Shown here one piece after another: positions 48,812-57,481 of a stretch of 64,000 bases of DNA. Under the pieces are notes generated by a model that was given only the letters and a program-made list of their open reading frames with translations, was not told where the DNA came from and made no database searches. Both the position numbers and the translations under genes were made by a program. Each line of letters begins with the position of its first letter. Position 1 is the first letter of the stretch. The DNA comes from Sphingomonas yunnanensis (lineage in GTDB: Bacteria > Pseudomonadota > Alphaproteobacteria > Sphingomonadales > Sphingomonadaceae): contig NZ_JAIOKB010000004.1 in assembly GCF_019898765.1 (NCBI RefSeq), forward strand, positions 186,001-250,000, in the 5' to 3' direction.

Positions 48812-50167
48812 TCAGTCCGCCACGCCGAGCAGGTCTCGCGCCGCCGCCTGGAGCAGCTCCTCGACCGTGGGGTGATACCAGGCCTGGTCGGCGAAGGTCG
48901 CGACGTCGGTGCCGCGATCGATCGCCAGTGCCACGAGGTGGCCGAGATGCTCGCCGCCCGGTGCCGCGATCGCCGCGCCGATGAGACGGCCGTCGGCGTC
49001 GCCGTAGAGGCGTACGAGTCCCTGATCTTCGCCGTCGGCCGTAGCGCGGCCGTTGTCGCTGACCCTGGCCGCGCCGACCTGCGCGTTCTCGGGCAAGGAA
49101 TCGAAGTCACGTCCCACCGACACCAGATTGGGCTCGGTGAAGGCGACCGCGAAGGCCGGCAGCCGGCGCTGCGGCTTGCCGCCGGCGGCGACGTCGCCGG
49201 CGATCCGCCCGCCGCGCGCGGCCTCGTGGAGCACCGGCCGCCACGCGCCTGCGTCGCCCGCGACGAAGATCGCGCTGTCGCCGCAGCGGTGCGAGCGCGC
49301 GTCGAACTCGGGCGTACCGTGCTCGTCGAGCGCGACCCCGGTGGTCTCGAGCGCCAGCTCGGCGAGGCTCGGCGGGCGTCCGGTCGCGGCGAGGATCAGG
49401 TCGACGATGGCATCACCGCCGTCCCATGTCAGCCGCGCGCGACCATCGTCGGTGGCCGATACCTCGGCCTCGACGCCGAGCGCGAGCGTCATCTCGCGCC
49501 CGAGCGCCGCGACGGCGGCCCGGTTGACCTCGGGATCCTTCAGCCCGCCGACATTCTGTCCGTCATCGATCACCGTGACGTCCACGTCGAGCCGCGCGAA
49601 CGCCTGACCTAGCTCGAGTCCGAGCGGTCCGGCGCCGATCACCGCGAGCGCGCGCGGCAGCGTGTCGAGGTCGAAGATCGTCTCGTGCGTGTGCACGAGG
49701 TGACGAACCGGCTCGAGCAGTTCCGGCACGATCGGGTGGCCGCCCGTCGCGATCACTATCCCGCGCCGCGCGGTCACCCGCCTGTCGCCGACCATCACGG
49801 CGTCCGCCGCGCAGAAGCGCGCGGTGCCGTGGACCACGCGGTCCGCGGGGATGGCATGATATTCGTCGAGCACGGCCCGGACGAAGCGGTCGCGCTCGGC
49901 GCGCACCCGCTGCCACACGCGTGCCGCGTCGACCGTCACCGCGCCGGTGTCGACGCCGAACGCCGCCGCGCCGCGTGCCTGATGCGCGGCGCGGCCCGCC
50001 GCGATCAGCAGCTTGGACGGCATGCAGCCGACCCGCGTGCAGGTCGATCCGCCGGGACCGCGCTCGACGATCAGCGTGTCGGCGCCGCGCGCGGTGGCGG
50101 CCTTGTAGGCCTTCAGTCCGGCGGTGCCGGCACCCAGGATCAGCACGTCGCAGTCGCGCGGGTCCAT
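48812..50167 (-). CDS. FAD-dependent pyridine nucleotide-disulfide reductase (dihydrolipoyl dehydrogenase-like)
   Basis: Class I flavoprotein disulfide reductase, 451 residues. FAD-binding GAGTAGLKA near the N-terminus, redox-active Cys pair in STCTRVGCMPSK, NAD(P)-binding GAGPLGLELGQAF, FAD motif FVAGDAG, and the active-site His-Glu pair in YHPTVEELL. It lacks the metal-binding domain and C-terminal Cys pair of mercuric reductase. No 2-oxoacid dehydrogenase genes are near, so it is not the usual Lpd. Start 50167 has AGGAAG upstream; the longer frame to 50239 has no support. Convergent with the hydrolase. Confidence 0.9.
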   Translation of the reverse strand: MDPRDCDVLILGAGTAGLKAYKAATARGADTLIVERGPGGSTCTRVGCMPSKLLIAAGRAAHQARGAAAFGVDTGAVTVDAARVWQRVRAERDRFVRAVLDEYHAIPADRVVHGTARFCAADAVMVGDRRVTARRGIVIATGGHPIVPELLEPVRHLVHTHETIFDLDTLPRALAVIGAGPLGLELGQAFARLDVDVTVIDDGQNVGGLKDPEVNRAAVAALGREMTLALGVEAEVSATDDGRARLTWDGGDAIVDLILAATGRPPSLAELALETTGVALDEHGTPEFDARSHRCGDSAIFVAGDAGAWRPVLHEAARGGRIAGDVAAGGKPQRRLPAFAVAFTEPNLVSVGRDFDSLPENAQVGAARVSDNGRATADGEDQGLVRLYGDADGRLIGAAIAAPGGEHLGHLVALAIDRGTDVATFADQAWYHPTVEELLQAAARDLLGVAD

Positions 50168-50284
50168 CGTCTTCCTCCGCCATCGTGTTCGGCGTGGAAC
50201 GAGACTGTCACGCTGCCGATCGAACGTGCCGACAAGCACGAACGTTGCACATAGATTAGGATTTTAGCGTCGGCGCCGCGTGCT

Positions 50285-51346
50285 TCATGGGATCAGGCGT
50301 CCGGCTCTCAGCCGCTCGAACAGCGCGAAGAAAGCGTCGTCGGTGGGCTGATAGGCGGTGAAGCCGAGCCGGCGGCTCTTGCCCATGTCGGTCACCACCT
50401 CGATCGGGCGCCCGAGATCGGCGTCGGTATGCCACGGCGAGGCGAGCCGCGCGAGCTCCGGTTCGGCCAGCCCCTCGCGCAGCGCGAGCTCGCGCCACAC
50501 CGGCGCGTCGGCCGCCATCTGCTGCTCGAGCGGGCGCACGGTGCCGTCGAACGGCGCCGCCTCGACGCCGAACCAGCCGGCGATCCGCTCCCACATCCAC
50601 TGCCAGCGGAAGACGTCGCCGTCGACGACGTTGAACGCCTCGTCGTGCGCCGCCTCGGTCTGCGCCGCCCACAGCAGGTGGCGCGCGAGCAGGCCGGCGT
50701 CGGTCATGTCGGTCAGCCCGGACCATTGCGCCGCCGAGCCGGGGAAGGTGAACGGGCGGCCGAGCTCGCGGCACAAGGTCGCGTAGACCGCCAGTGTGGT
50801 CCCCATGTTCATCGCGTTGCCGACCGCCATGCCGATCACGGTATGCGGGCGATGGACGCTCCAGCTGAAGCCATCGCGCGCCGCGGCGGCGAACAGCTCG
50901 TCCTCCTGCGCGTAATAGAAGTTCTCGACGTCCAGCCGGCCCTGCTCCTCGCGGAACGGCGTCTGCGGCAGCGTGCCTTTGCCATAGGCCTCGAACGGCC
51001 CGAGATAATGCTTGAGCCCGGTGACCAGCGCGACGTGGCGCGGCGCGGTCGGCGCGGGGAGCGCGTCGAGCAGGTGACGCACCATCGCGGAGTTGACGCG
51101 GATATTCTCCGCCTCGCTGTCCTGGCGCAGCCAGGTGGTGATGAACACCGCGTCGGGCGCGAGCGCGCCGATCGCCGCGCGCGTCGCCGCGGCGTCGCGC
51201 AGGTCGGCCGCGACCGGGGTCACGCCCGGCAGGTCGACCGCGCGCCGCGCGAGCCCGTGCACCGTCCAGCCCTGCTCCACCAGCAGCGCCGCGGTCGCGC
51301 CGCCCACGATCCCGCTCGCGCCCACCACCAATGCCGTCTTCGCCAC
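50285..51346 (-). CDS. SDR-family reductase, PRISE type
   Basis: Extended short-chain dehydrogenase/reductase of 353 residues: NADP-binding GASGIVGGA at the N-terminus and the PRISE signatures TGLKHYLGPFE and ENFYYAQEDELF, in which the active-site Tyr sits as in plant progesterone 5-beta-reductase/iridoid synthase enzymes that reduce activated enones. Divergent from an HxlR-type regulator gene with a 101-base gap, so probably controlled by it. Natural substrate unknown. Confidence 0.92.
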   Translation of the reverse strand: MAKTALVVGASGIVGGATAALLVEQGWTVHGLARRAVDLPGVTPVAADLRDAAATRAAIGALAPDAVFITTWLRQDSEAENIRVNSAMVRHLLDALPAPTAPRHVALVTGLKHYLGPFEAYGKGTLPQTPFREEQGRLDVENFYYAQEDELFAAAARDGFSWSVHRPHTVIGMAVGNAMNMGTTLAVYATLCRELGRPFTFPGSAAQWSGLTDMTDAGLLARHLLWAAQTEAAHDEAFNVVDGDVFRWQWMWERIAGWFGVEAAPFDGTVRPLEQQMAADAPVWRELALREGLAEPELARLASPWHTDADLGRPIEVVTDMGKSRRLGFTAYQPTDDAFFALFERLRAGRLIP

Positions 51347-51447
51347 GTCAGATCCTTTCGTACGTCGAGCGTTGCCAGGGAGCTAGGCAGCCGGGCCGCC
51401 AGCTTCTAGACGGCACCCGAACGTGCCCTAGGCACCAGGAGGTGACC

Positions 51448-51828
51448 ATGGATGCCGGCAGCCCCGACGACGAATGGCGCGAGGATTGCGCGCCGCGCCG
51501 CGTGCTCGAGCTGTTCGCGACCAAATGGACCAGCATGGTGCTGCACACGCTCCACGCGCGCCACGGCGGCGCGGCGCGCACCGGCGTGCTCCAGCGCAGC
51601 CTGCCCGGCATCTCCAAGAAGATGCTGACCCAGACGCTGCGCGAGATGGAAGCGAGCGGGCTGATCACGCGCCACGTCGAGACGGTGGTGCCGCCCGCGG
51701 TGGAGTATCGCCTGACGCCGCTAGGGGAACGGTTCGTGGTGCCGGTCGAGCTGCTCTACGCCTGGGGGCGCGACAACGCCGACGCGCTCGACACGTTGGT
51801 GCCGCGGCCGGGCTCGCGGCGGCGCTGA
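51448..51828 (+). CDS. HxlR-family transcriptional regulator
   Basis: Small winged-helix regulator of 126 residues with the family layout: an early Cys (REDCAPRRVLELFATKWT), then helix-turn-helix (LQRSLPGISKKMLTQTLREM) and wing (VPPAVEYRLTPLG). Members with this Cys can respond to electrophiles such as aldehydes and quinones. AGGAGGTGA stands 4-5 bases before the ATG. It is divergent from the PRISE-type reductase, its likely target. Confidence 0.93.
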   Translation: MDAGSPDDEWREDCAPRRVLELFATKWTSMVLHTLHARHGGAARTGVLQRSLPGISKKMLTQTLREMEASGLITRHVETVVPPAVEYRLTPLGERFVVPVELLYAWGRDNADALDTLVPRPGSRRR

Positions 51829-51861
51829 GGGGGGGCGGGAGCAGCGCAAGCCGCGCACTGG

Positions 51862-51957
51862 CGTCATCCTGAACCTGTTGGGATCCACGGTGCCGCTAGT
51901 GCATCGTTGACGGCGCTTGCTGGCCGGTTGATCCTGAAACGAGTACAGGATGACGCC
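51862..51957. repeat. Inverted repeat, family B (GTCATCCTGAA type)
   Basis: GCGTCATCCTGAACCTGTT (51862-51880) faces AACGAGTACAGGATGACGC (51939-51957). It separates the HxlR gene from folA (215-base gap). Confidence 0.75.
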
Positions 51958-52043
51958 TGTTTGTAGCCGGAGCTTCGGCGCGTCACTTCGGCGAAGTCGC
52001 CCACCACTGGCCCCGTCCGCCGGCGCGCGCTACCACCCCGCCG

Positions 52044-52523
52044 ATGATCACCTTCGTTCTAGCCCGCGCCGATAACGGCGTCATCGGCGTCGATGGGCGG
52101 CTGCCGTGGCATCTCCCCCCCGATCTCAGGCGCTTCAAGGCGCTCACGATGGGGCAGGCGATGGTGATGGGGCGCAAGACGTTCGAGAGCTTCCCTGCGC
52201 CGCTGGAGGGCCGCCGCCATATCGTGCTCACGCGCGACCCGGCGTGGCGCGCCGCCGGTGCCGAGGTGGCGCACACGCCCGCCGCCGCCCTCGCGCTCGC
52301 CCGCGCCGGCGACGCGGACGCGCGCGTCGCGGTGATCGGCGGCGCCGAGATCTTCGCGCTGCTGCTCGACCGCGCCGATCGGATCGAGCTCACCGAGGTC
52401 CATGCCGCGCCCGCGGGCGACGCGATCGTCCCCGCCTTCACCGGCTGGCGCGAGCTGACGCGCGAGGCGCATGTCGCCGAGGGGCAGCGCCCCGGCTACG
52501 ACTTCGTCACGCTGGCACGGTGA
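52044..52523 (+). CDS. folA: Dihydrofolate reductase
   Basis: Reduces dihydrofolate to tetrahydrofolate with NADPH; the trimethoprim target. 159 residues with NGVIGVDGRLPWHLPPDLRRF (the Asp is the proton donor), MGRKTFES and VIGGAEIFALLL. First of a same-strand run folA-ribF-ileS-lspA-DUF3035 with short gaps. Confidence 0.96.
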   Translation: MITFVLARADNGVIGVDGRLPWHLPPDLRRFKALTMGQAMVMGRKTFESFPAPLEGRRHIVLTRDPAWRAAGAEVAHTPAAALALARAGDADARVAVIGGAEIFALLLDRADRIELTEVHAAPAGDAIVPAFTGWRELTREAHVAEGQRPGYDFVTLAR

Positions 52524-52562
52524 CGCTGGCACCGCGCCGGCCGAGCCGCTAAGGCCCCACGC

Positions 52563-53489
52563 ATGGAGCGGCTTGACGGCGGCTCGGCGGTGCCGGCCGG
52601 GCTGGCCGGCGGGATCGTCGCGCTGGGCAATTTCGACGGTTTTCACCTCGGTCACCAGGCGGTCGTCGGCCGCGCGGTCGAGCGCGCGCGCGCGGGAGGC
52701 AGGCCCGCGCTGGTCGCCACCTTCGACCCGCACCCGGTGCGCTATTTCCGCCCCGATACGCCGCCGTTCCGGCTCACCACGCTGGACCAGCGCGCGCGCC
52801 TCTTCGCCGCCGCGGGCGCCGACGCGATGGTGGTGTTCCACTTCGACGCGACGCTCGCCGGGCTCCACGCCGACGCGTTCGTGACGGAGCGGCTGGTCGG
52901 CGCGCTGCGCGTCGGCGGCGTCGTCACCGGCGAGGACTTCACTTTCGGCCACCGCAAGAGCGGCGACATCGCCACGCTGCGGGCCGCGGGCGCGGTGAAC
53001 GGCTTCTCGGTCGACACGGTCGGCGCGGTGATGCTCGACGGCGAGCCGGTCTCGTCCACGCGCGTCCGTGCCGCGCTCGGCGCGGGCGACCCGCGCGGCG
53101 CGGCGCGGCTGCTCACCCGGCCGTTCGCGATCGAGGGAAGGGTCCAGCACGGCGACAAGCTCGGCCGCACGATCGGCTATCCCACCGCCAACCTCGACAT
53201 GGGCAAGTATCTGCGCCCGGCCTACGGCATCTACGCGGTGCGCGGTCGGCTGGCGGACGGGCGCGTGCTCGACGGGGCCGCCAACCTCGGCATCCGCCCC
53301 AGCTTCGACCCGCCCAAGGAGCTGCTGGAGCCCTTCTTCTTCGACTTCTCGGGCGATCTCTACGGCCAGCCGCTCGAGGTCGAGCTGATCGACTATATCC
53401 GCCCGGAGGCCAAGTTCGACACGCTCGACGCGCTGGTCGCGCAGATGGAGTCCGACTGCGCGAGAGCGCGGGCGTTGCTGGCGCGCTGA
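52563..53489 (+). CDS. ribF: Bifunctional riboflavin kinase/FMN adenylyltransferase
   Basis: Makes FMN then FAD. 308 residues: N-terminal adenylyltransferase with GNFDGFHLGHQ, TFDPHP and VSSTRVR, and C-terminal kinase with GRTIGYPTANL and NLGIRPSF. It is 39 bases after folA and 15 before ileS, the common ribF-ileS-lspA order in Proteobacteria. No FMN riboswitch upstream. Confidence 0.97.
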   Translation: MERLDGGSAVPAGLAGGIVALGNFDGFHLGHQAVVGRAVERARAGGRPALVATFDPHPVRYFRPDTPPFRLTTLDQRARLFAAAGADAMVVFHFDATLAGLHADAFVTERLVGALRVGGVVTGEDFTFGHRKSGDIATLRAAGAVNGFSVDTVGAVMLDGEPVSSTRVRAALGAGDPRGAARLLTRPFAIEGRVQHGDKLGRTIGYPTANLDMGKYLRPAYGIYAVRGRLADGRVLDGAANLGIRPSFDPPKELLEPFFFDFSGDLYGQPLEVELIDYIRPEAKFDTLDALVAQMESDCARARALLAR

Positions 53490-53504
53490 CGCGGCGCTAA
53501 GGCC

Positions 53505-56339
53505 ATGCCCCACATGGCCGACGCACCCGACACGCCGCGCGACTGGCGCAACACCGTCTTCCTGCCGAAGACCGACTTCCCGATGAAGGCGGGGCTCGCG
53601 CAGAAGGAGCCCGCGATCCTCGACCGCTGGAAGCGGATCGGGCTGTACGAGCGCCTGCGCGAGCAGCGGCAGGGGCGCGAGCGCTGGATCCTCCACGACG
53701 GCCCGCCCTACGCCAACGGCGACATCCACATGGGCCACGCGATGAACAAGGTGCTGAAGGACGTGATCGTCCGCAGCCGCTCGCTGATGGGCTATGACGC
53801 GCCCTACGTGCCCGGCTGGGACTGCCACGGCCTGCCGATCGAGTGGAAGGTCGAGGAGGCGTATCGCGTCAAGAAGCTCGACAAGGACCAGGTGCCGGTC
53901 GCGCAGTTCCGCGCCGAGTGCCGCGCCTATGCCGACAATTGGGTGCAGATCCAGAAGGAGCAGTTCCAGCGGCTCGGCGTGATGGGCGATTGGGACAACC
54001 CCTATCTCACCATGCGCTACGAGGCCGAGGCGGTGATCGCGGGCGAGCTGCTCAAGTTCGCCGAGAGCGGCCAGCTGTATCGCGGCGCCAAGCCGGTGAT
54101 GTGGAGCCCGGTGGAGAAGACCGCGCTGGCCGAGGCCGAGGTCGAATATGAGGACGTGGTCTCGACCCAGATCGACGTCGGCTTCGAGGTGATCGACTGT
54201 CCCGAGTATCCGGGCCTCGCGGGCACGCTCGCGGTGATCTGGACGACCACGCCCTGGACGATCCCGGTCAACCAGGCGCTCGCCTATGGCTCGGCGATCG
54301 ATTATCTCCAGTTCGAGCACGAGGGCCGGCGCTATCTCGTCGCCGAGCCGCTGATGCCCGCCTTCACCAAGCGCACCGGCATCCCGATGGGCACGATCGT
54401 CGCGCTGATCAAAGGCCCGGTGCTGGAGGGCGCGACCGCGCGCCACCCGATGCACCACCTCGGCGGCTTCTTCGCCACGCCGCGGCCGTTCCTCGAGGGC
54501 GAGTTCGTCACCACCGACGCGGGCACCGGGCTGGTCCATATGGCGCCCGATCACGGCGAGGACGACTTCCTGCTGTGCAAGGCGAACGGGATCGAGCCGG
54601 TGTTCGCGGTCGACGCCGCCGGCTTCTACCGCGCCGACTGGGCCTGGCTGGGCGGGCAGGGCAGCGTGATCAACAAGAAGTTCGTCGCGAGCGAGGGGCC
54701 GATCTGCGCGGACCTGCGCGCCGCGGGCGCGCTGCTCGGCGCGAGCGACGACTTTCAGCACAGCTATCCGCACTCGTGGCGCTCGAAGGCGAAGGTGATC
54801 TTCCGCGCGACCCCGCAATGGTTCATCCCGATGGACGTGGCGACCGGTGCGGCGGCGGGTGACTCCGCCACGCCCGGGGCGGGTGCGGCGGACGAGGCCG
54901 AGCGCGGCAACGGCGCCACGCTGCGCCAGCTCGCGCTCGACTCGATCGCGCGGACCCAGTGGGTGCCGCCGCGTGCGGAGAACCGCATCCGCTCGATGGT
55001 GGAGGGCCGCCCCGACTGGGTGATCAGCCGCCAGCGCGCCTGGGGCGTGCCGATCGCGCTCTACGTCAACCGCGCCACCGGACAGTATCTCAACGATCCC
55101 GCGGTCAACGCGCGCATCGTCGCCGCCTTCCGCGACGGCGGCGCCGACGCCTGGTTCACCGCCGACCATCAGGCGCTGCTCGGCGACGCGCACGATCTCG
55201 CTGACTATGAGCCGGTCAACGACATCCTCGACGTGTGGTTCGACTCGGGCTCGACCCACGCCTTCGTCGTCGAGGCGCGGTACGGGGATGGCGCGCGCGC
55301 CAACCTCTACGTCGAGGGCTCGGACCAGCATCGCGGCTGGTTCCAGTCGTCGCTGCTGGAGAGCTGCGGCACGCGCGGGCGTGCGCCCTATGACGCGGTG
55401 CTCACCCACGGCTTCGCGCTCGACGGGCAGGGCCGCAAGATGTCGAAGAGCCTCGGCAACGTCGTCGACCCGCTCAAGGTGATCGGCGAGTCGGGCGCGG
55501 ACATCCTCCGGCTCTGGGCGGTCTCGACCGACTATTTCGACGATATCCGCATCGGCAAGGAGGTGCTCGCCACCGCCTCGGACTCGTACCGCAAGTTGCG
55601 CAACACCTTCCGCTATCTGCTGGGCGCGCTCGACGGCTTCGCCGAGGAGGAGCGCGTGCCGGTCGCCGAGATGCCCGAGCTGGAGCGCTACGTACTCCAC
55701 CTGCTCCACGCGCTCGACATGGAGCTGAGGGAGGCGGCGCGCGGCTTCGAGTTCAACCGCTACGTCCGCCTGCTCGCCGACTTCGCCAACGAGGATCTGT
55801 CGGCCTTCTTCTTCGACGTGCGCAAGGACTCGCTCTACTGCGACGCCGCCGACGACGTGAAGCGCCGCGCCTATCGCACCGTGCTCGACGTGCTGTTCCA
55901 CGCTCTGGTGCGCTACGCCGCGCCGGTGCTGGTCTTCACCGCCGAGGAGGTGTGGCAGGCGCGCTTCCCCGACGAGGCGAGCTCGGTCCACTTCCTCGAG
56001 TGGCCGATCCTGCCCGATCCCGCCGCCGAGGACCTCTCGGCGCGCTGGCAGGCGGTGCGCGCGCTGCGCGTCCGCGTCACCGAGGCGATCGAGCCGCTGC
56101 GGCGCGCGAAGACGGTGCGCTCCAGCCTGGAGGCCGAGGTGACCGTGCCCGACCTGCCGCTCGACGCCGCGCAGCTCGCCGAGACGTTCATCGTGGCGAA
56201 GGTGACGCCGGGCCATGGCGTCGACGTGACCCGGACCGACTATCACAAATGCGGCCGCTGCTGGCGCCACCTGCCCGAGGTGACGGTCGACGACGCGCTG
56301 TGCGACCGCTGCGCCACCGTGGTGGGGGAGGACGCGTGA
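53505..56339 (+). CDS. ileS: Isoleucyl-tRNA synthetase
   Basis: Charges tRNA-Ile. 944 residues with HIGH-type motif (ANGDIHMGHA), editing domain (TTTPWTIP, DHGEDDF), KMSKSLGN, and the C-terminal zinc finger (CGRCWRHLPE...CDRC). A 25-residue Ala/Gly-rich insertion, not seen in E. coli IleS, lies after FIPMDVATGAA. It overlaps lspA by four bases (GTGA). Confidence 0.97.
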   Translation: MPHMADAPDTPRDWRNTVFLPKTDFPMKAGLAQKEPAILDRWKRIGLYERLREQRQGRERWILHDGPPYANGDIHMGHAMNKVLKDVIVRSRSLMGYDAPYVPGWDCHGLPIEWKVEEAYRVKKLDKDQVPVAQFRAECRAYADNWVQIQKEQFQRLGVMGDWDNPYLTMRYEAEAVIAGELLKFAESGQLYRGAKPVMWSPVEKTALAEAEVEYEDVVSTQIDVGFEVIDCPEYPGLAGTLAVIWTTTPWTIPVNQALAYGSAIDYLQFEHEGRRYLVAEPLMPAFTKRTGIPMGTIVALIKGPVLEGATARHPMHHLGGFFATPRPFLEGEFVTTDAGTGLVHMAPDHGEDDFLLCKANGIEPVFAVDAAGFYRADWAWLGGQGSVINKKFVASEGPICADLRAAGALLGASDDFQHSYPHSWRSKAKVIFRATPQWFIPMDVATGAAAGDSATPGAGAADEAERGNGATLRQLALDSIARTQWVPPRAENRIRSMVEGRPDWVISRQRAWGVPIALYVNRATGQYLNDPAVNARIVAAFRDGGADAWFTADHQALLGDAHDLADYEPVNDILDVWFDSGSTHAFVVEARYGDGARANLYVEGSDQHRGWFQSSLLESCGTRGRAPYDAVLTHGFALDGQGRKMSKSLGNVVDPLKVIGESGADILRLWAVSTDYFDDIRIGKEVLATASDSYRKLRNTFRYLLGALDGFAEEERVPVAEMPELERYVLHLLHALDMELREAARGFEFNRYVRLLADFANEDLSAFFFDVRKDSLYCDAADDVKRRAYRTVLDVLFHALVRYAAPVLVFTAEEVWQARFPDEASSVHFLEWPILPDPAAEDLSARWQAVRALRVRVTEAIEPLRRAKTVRSSLEAEVTVPDLPLDAAQLAETFIVAKVTPGHGVDVTRTDYHKCGRCWRHLPEVTVDDALCDRCATVVGEDA

Positions 56340-56848
56340 GCCGGTCGCTGCCGCGGCTCGGGCTCGCCATCGCGCTGGTCGTCTTCGTCGTCGACCAGCT
56401 GGTGAAATGGGTCGTCACCGGCCCGCTCGCGATCGACTTCCTCGGCGCTTACCGCGAGATCCTGCCGATCTTCGACCTGCGCTTCACCAAGAACGAGGGC
56501 GTCTCGCTCGGCATGCTCCGCGCCGAGACCGACACGATGCGCTGGCTGCTCGTCGCCTTCACCGGCGCGATCGCGGTGGCGGTCGCGGTGTGGCTGTTCC
56601 GCGAGGAGAAGACCGGCGAGCAGGCGGCGCTCGGTATGGTGCTGGGCGGTGCAGTCGGCAACATCCTCGATCGCGTGCGGCTGGGCTATGTGGTCGACTT
56701 CGCCGACCTCCATTTCGGCGAGTGGCGGCCGTTCCTGGTCTTCAACGTCGCCGACGCCGCGATTACGATCGGCGTGCTGATTCTGCTGGTGCGCGCGCTC
56801 CTGATCCGCGAGAAGCGCCCCGATCCTTCGGAGAATGTCCATGCGTAA
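56336..56848 (+). CDS. lspA: Lipoprotein signal peptidase (signal peptidase II)
   Basis: Inner-membrane aspartyl protease that cuts prolipoproteins before the lipidated Cys. 170 residues, four membrane helices, catalytic Asp residues in GNILDRVRLG and FNVADAAITIG. GTG start overlaps the ileS stop as GTGA. The following gene encodes a lipoprotein, a likely substrate. Confidence 0.96.
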   Translation: MSRSLPRLGLAIALVVFVVDQLVKWVVTGPLAIDFLGAYREILPIFDLRFTKNEGVSLGMLRAETDTMRWLLVAFTGAIAVAVAVWLFREEKTGEQAALGMVLGGAVGNILDRVRLGYVVDFADLHFGEWRPFLVFNVADAAITIGVLILLVRALLIREKRPDPSENVHA

Positions 56849-57338
56849 GTCTGTCGTCGCGGTGTCCGGTATGGCGATGCTCGCCCTGCTCGCCGGCTGC
56901 GGCAAGCGCGGCTACGACCGCGCCCGCCCCGACGAGTTCGCGGTGGCGCGCCAGGCGCCGCTGATCATCCCGCCCGATTTCGCGCTGGTGCCGCCGCAGC
57001 CCGGCGCGGCGCGCACCCAGGGCAACAACCCGCAGGCGCAGGCGATCGACGCCTTGTTCGGCGGCCCGGCGCAGCGCAGCGCGGCCGAGGCCGGCGTGGT
57101 CGATCAGGCCGGCGGCACCGGCGCGGCGCCGGCGGGGATCCGCTCGGAGGCGGGCGACCCCAAGACCAACGTCGTCGACAAGGGTCAGACCACGCGCGAC
57201 ATCATCGCCGCACCGCAGGGCGACGGCCAGGACGCGCGGGCGAACGCGGGGGCCGCGAGCGCGCCGGCGGCGGCTCAGTCGACAGCAGCGCCTGCCGCGC
57301 CGACGCCGGCGCCCGCGACGCCGACGCCGCAGCAGTAA
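56835..57338 (+). CDS. DUF3035 lipoprotein
   Basis: A 167-residue lipoprotein of unknown function: signal peptide with lipobox LLAGC, then a conserved PDEFAVARQAPLIIPPDF segment typical of DUF3035 and a Pro/Ala-rich disordered tail. Overlaps lspA by 14 bases. The ATG at 56841 is an alternative with closer GGAGA. In Alphaproteobacteria DUF3035 genes are regularly found after lspA. Confidence 0.9.
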   Translation: MSMRKSVVAVSGMAMLALLAGCGKRGYDRARPDEFAVARQAPLIIPPDFALVPPQPGAARTQGNNPQAQAIDALFGGPAQRSAAEAGVVDQAGGTGAAPAGIRSEAGDPKTNVVDKGQTTRDIIAAPQGDGQDARANAGAASAPAAAQSTAAPAAPTPAPATPTPQQ

Positions 57339-57386
57339 AGGGCGGGGGGCGATCTCGCGTTAGGGTGAGCCCGCGTCTCGTTCGAG

Positions 57387-57405
57387 CTGGCAGTCCGACT
57401 GCCAG
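57387..57405. other. Perfect 19-base palindrome
   Basis: CTGGCAGTC-C-GACTGCCAG in the convergent DUF3035-metC gap. It is likely a transcription-end hairpin or part of a repeat; a second short hairpin (ATCCTCCC...GGAGAGGAT) follows at about 57425-57449. Confidence 0.55.
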
Positions 57406-57481
57406 GTCAGTGACCCGCCTTCGATCCTCCCCTGCAAGGAGAGGATGGTGTCAGCCTCCATGTCCTGACAGAGACGAGTGG

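Noticed and set aside
48812..50167. Mercuric reductase (merA)
   Set aside because: No N-terminal metal-binding domain, no C-terminal vicinal Cys pair and no mer genes nearby.
52524..52562. FMN riboswitch before ribF
   Set aside because: Only 39 bases separate folA from ribF; no RFN element fits.
52059..56270. A 1403-codon minus-strand open frame opposite folA, ribF and ileS
   Set aside because: Antisense shadow of well-recognised genes; high G+C removes stop codons on the other strand. The translation is low-complexity and matches no family.
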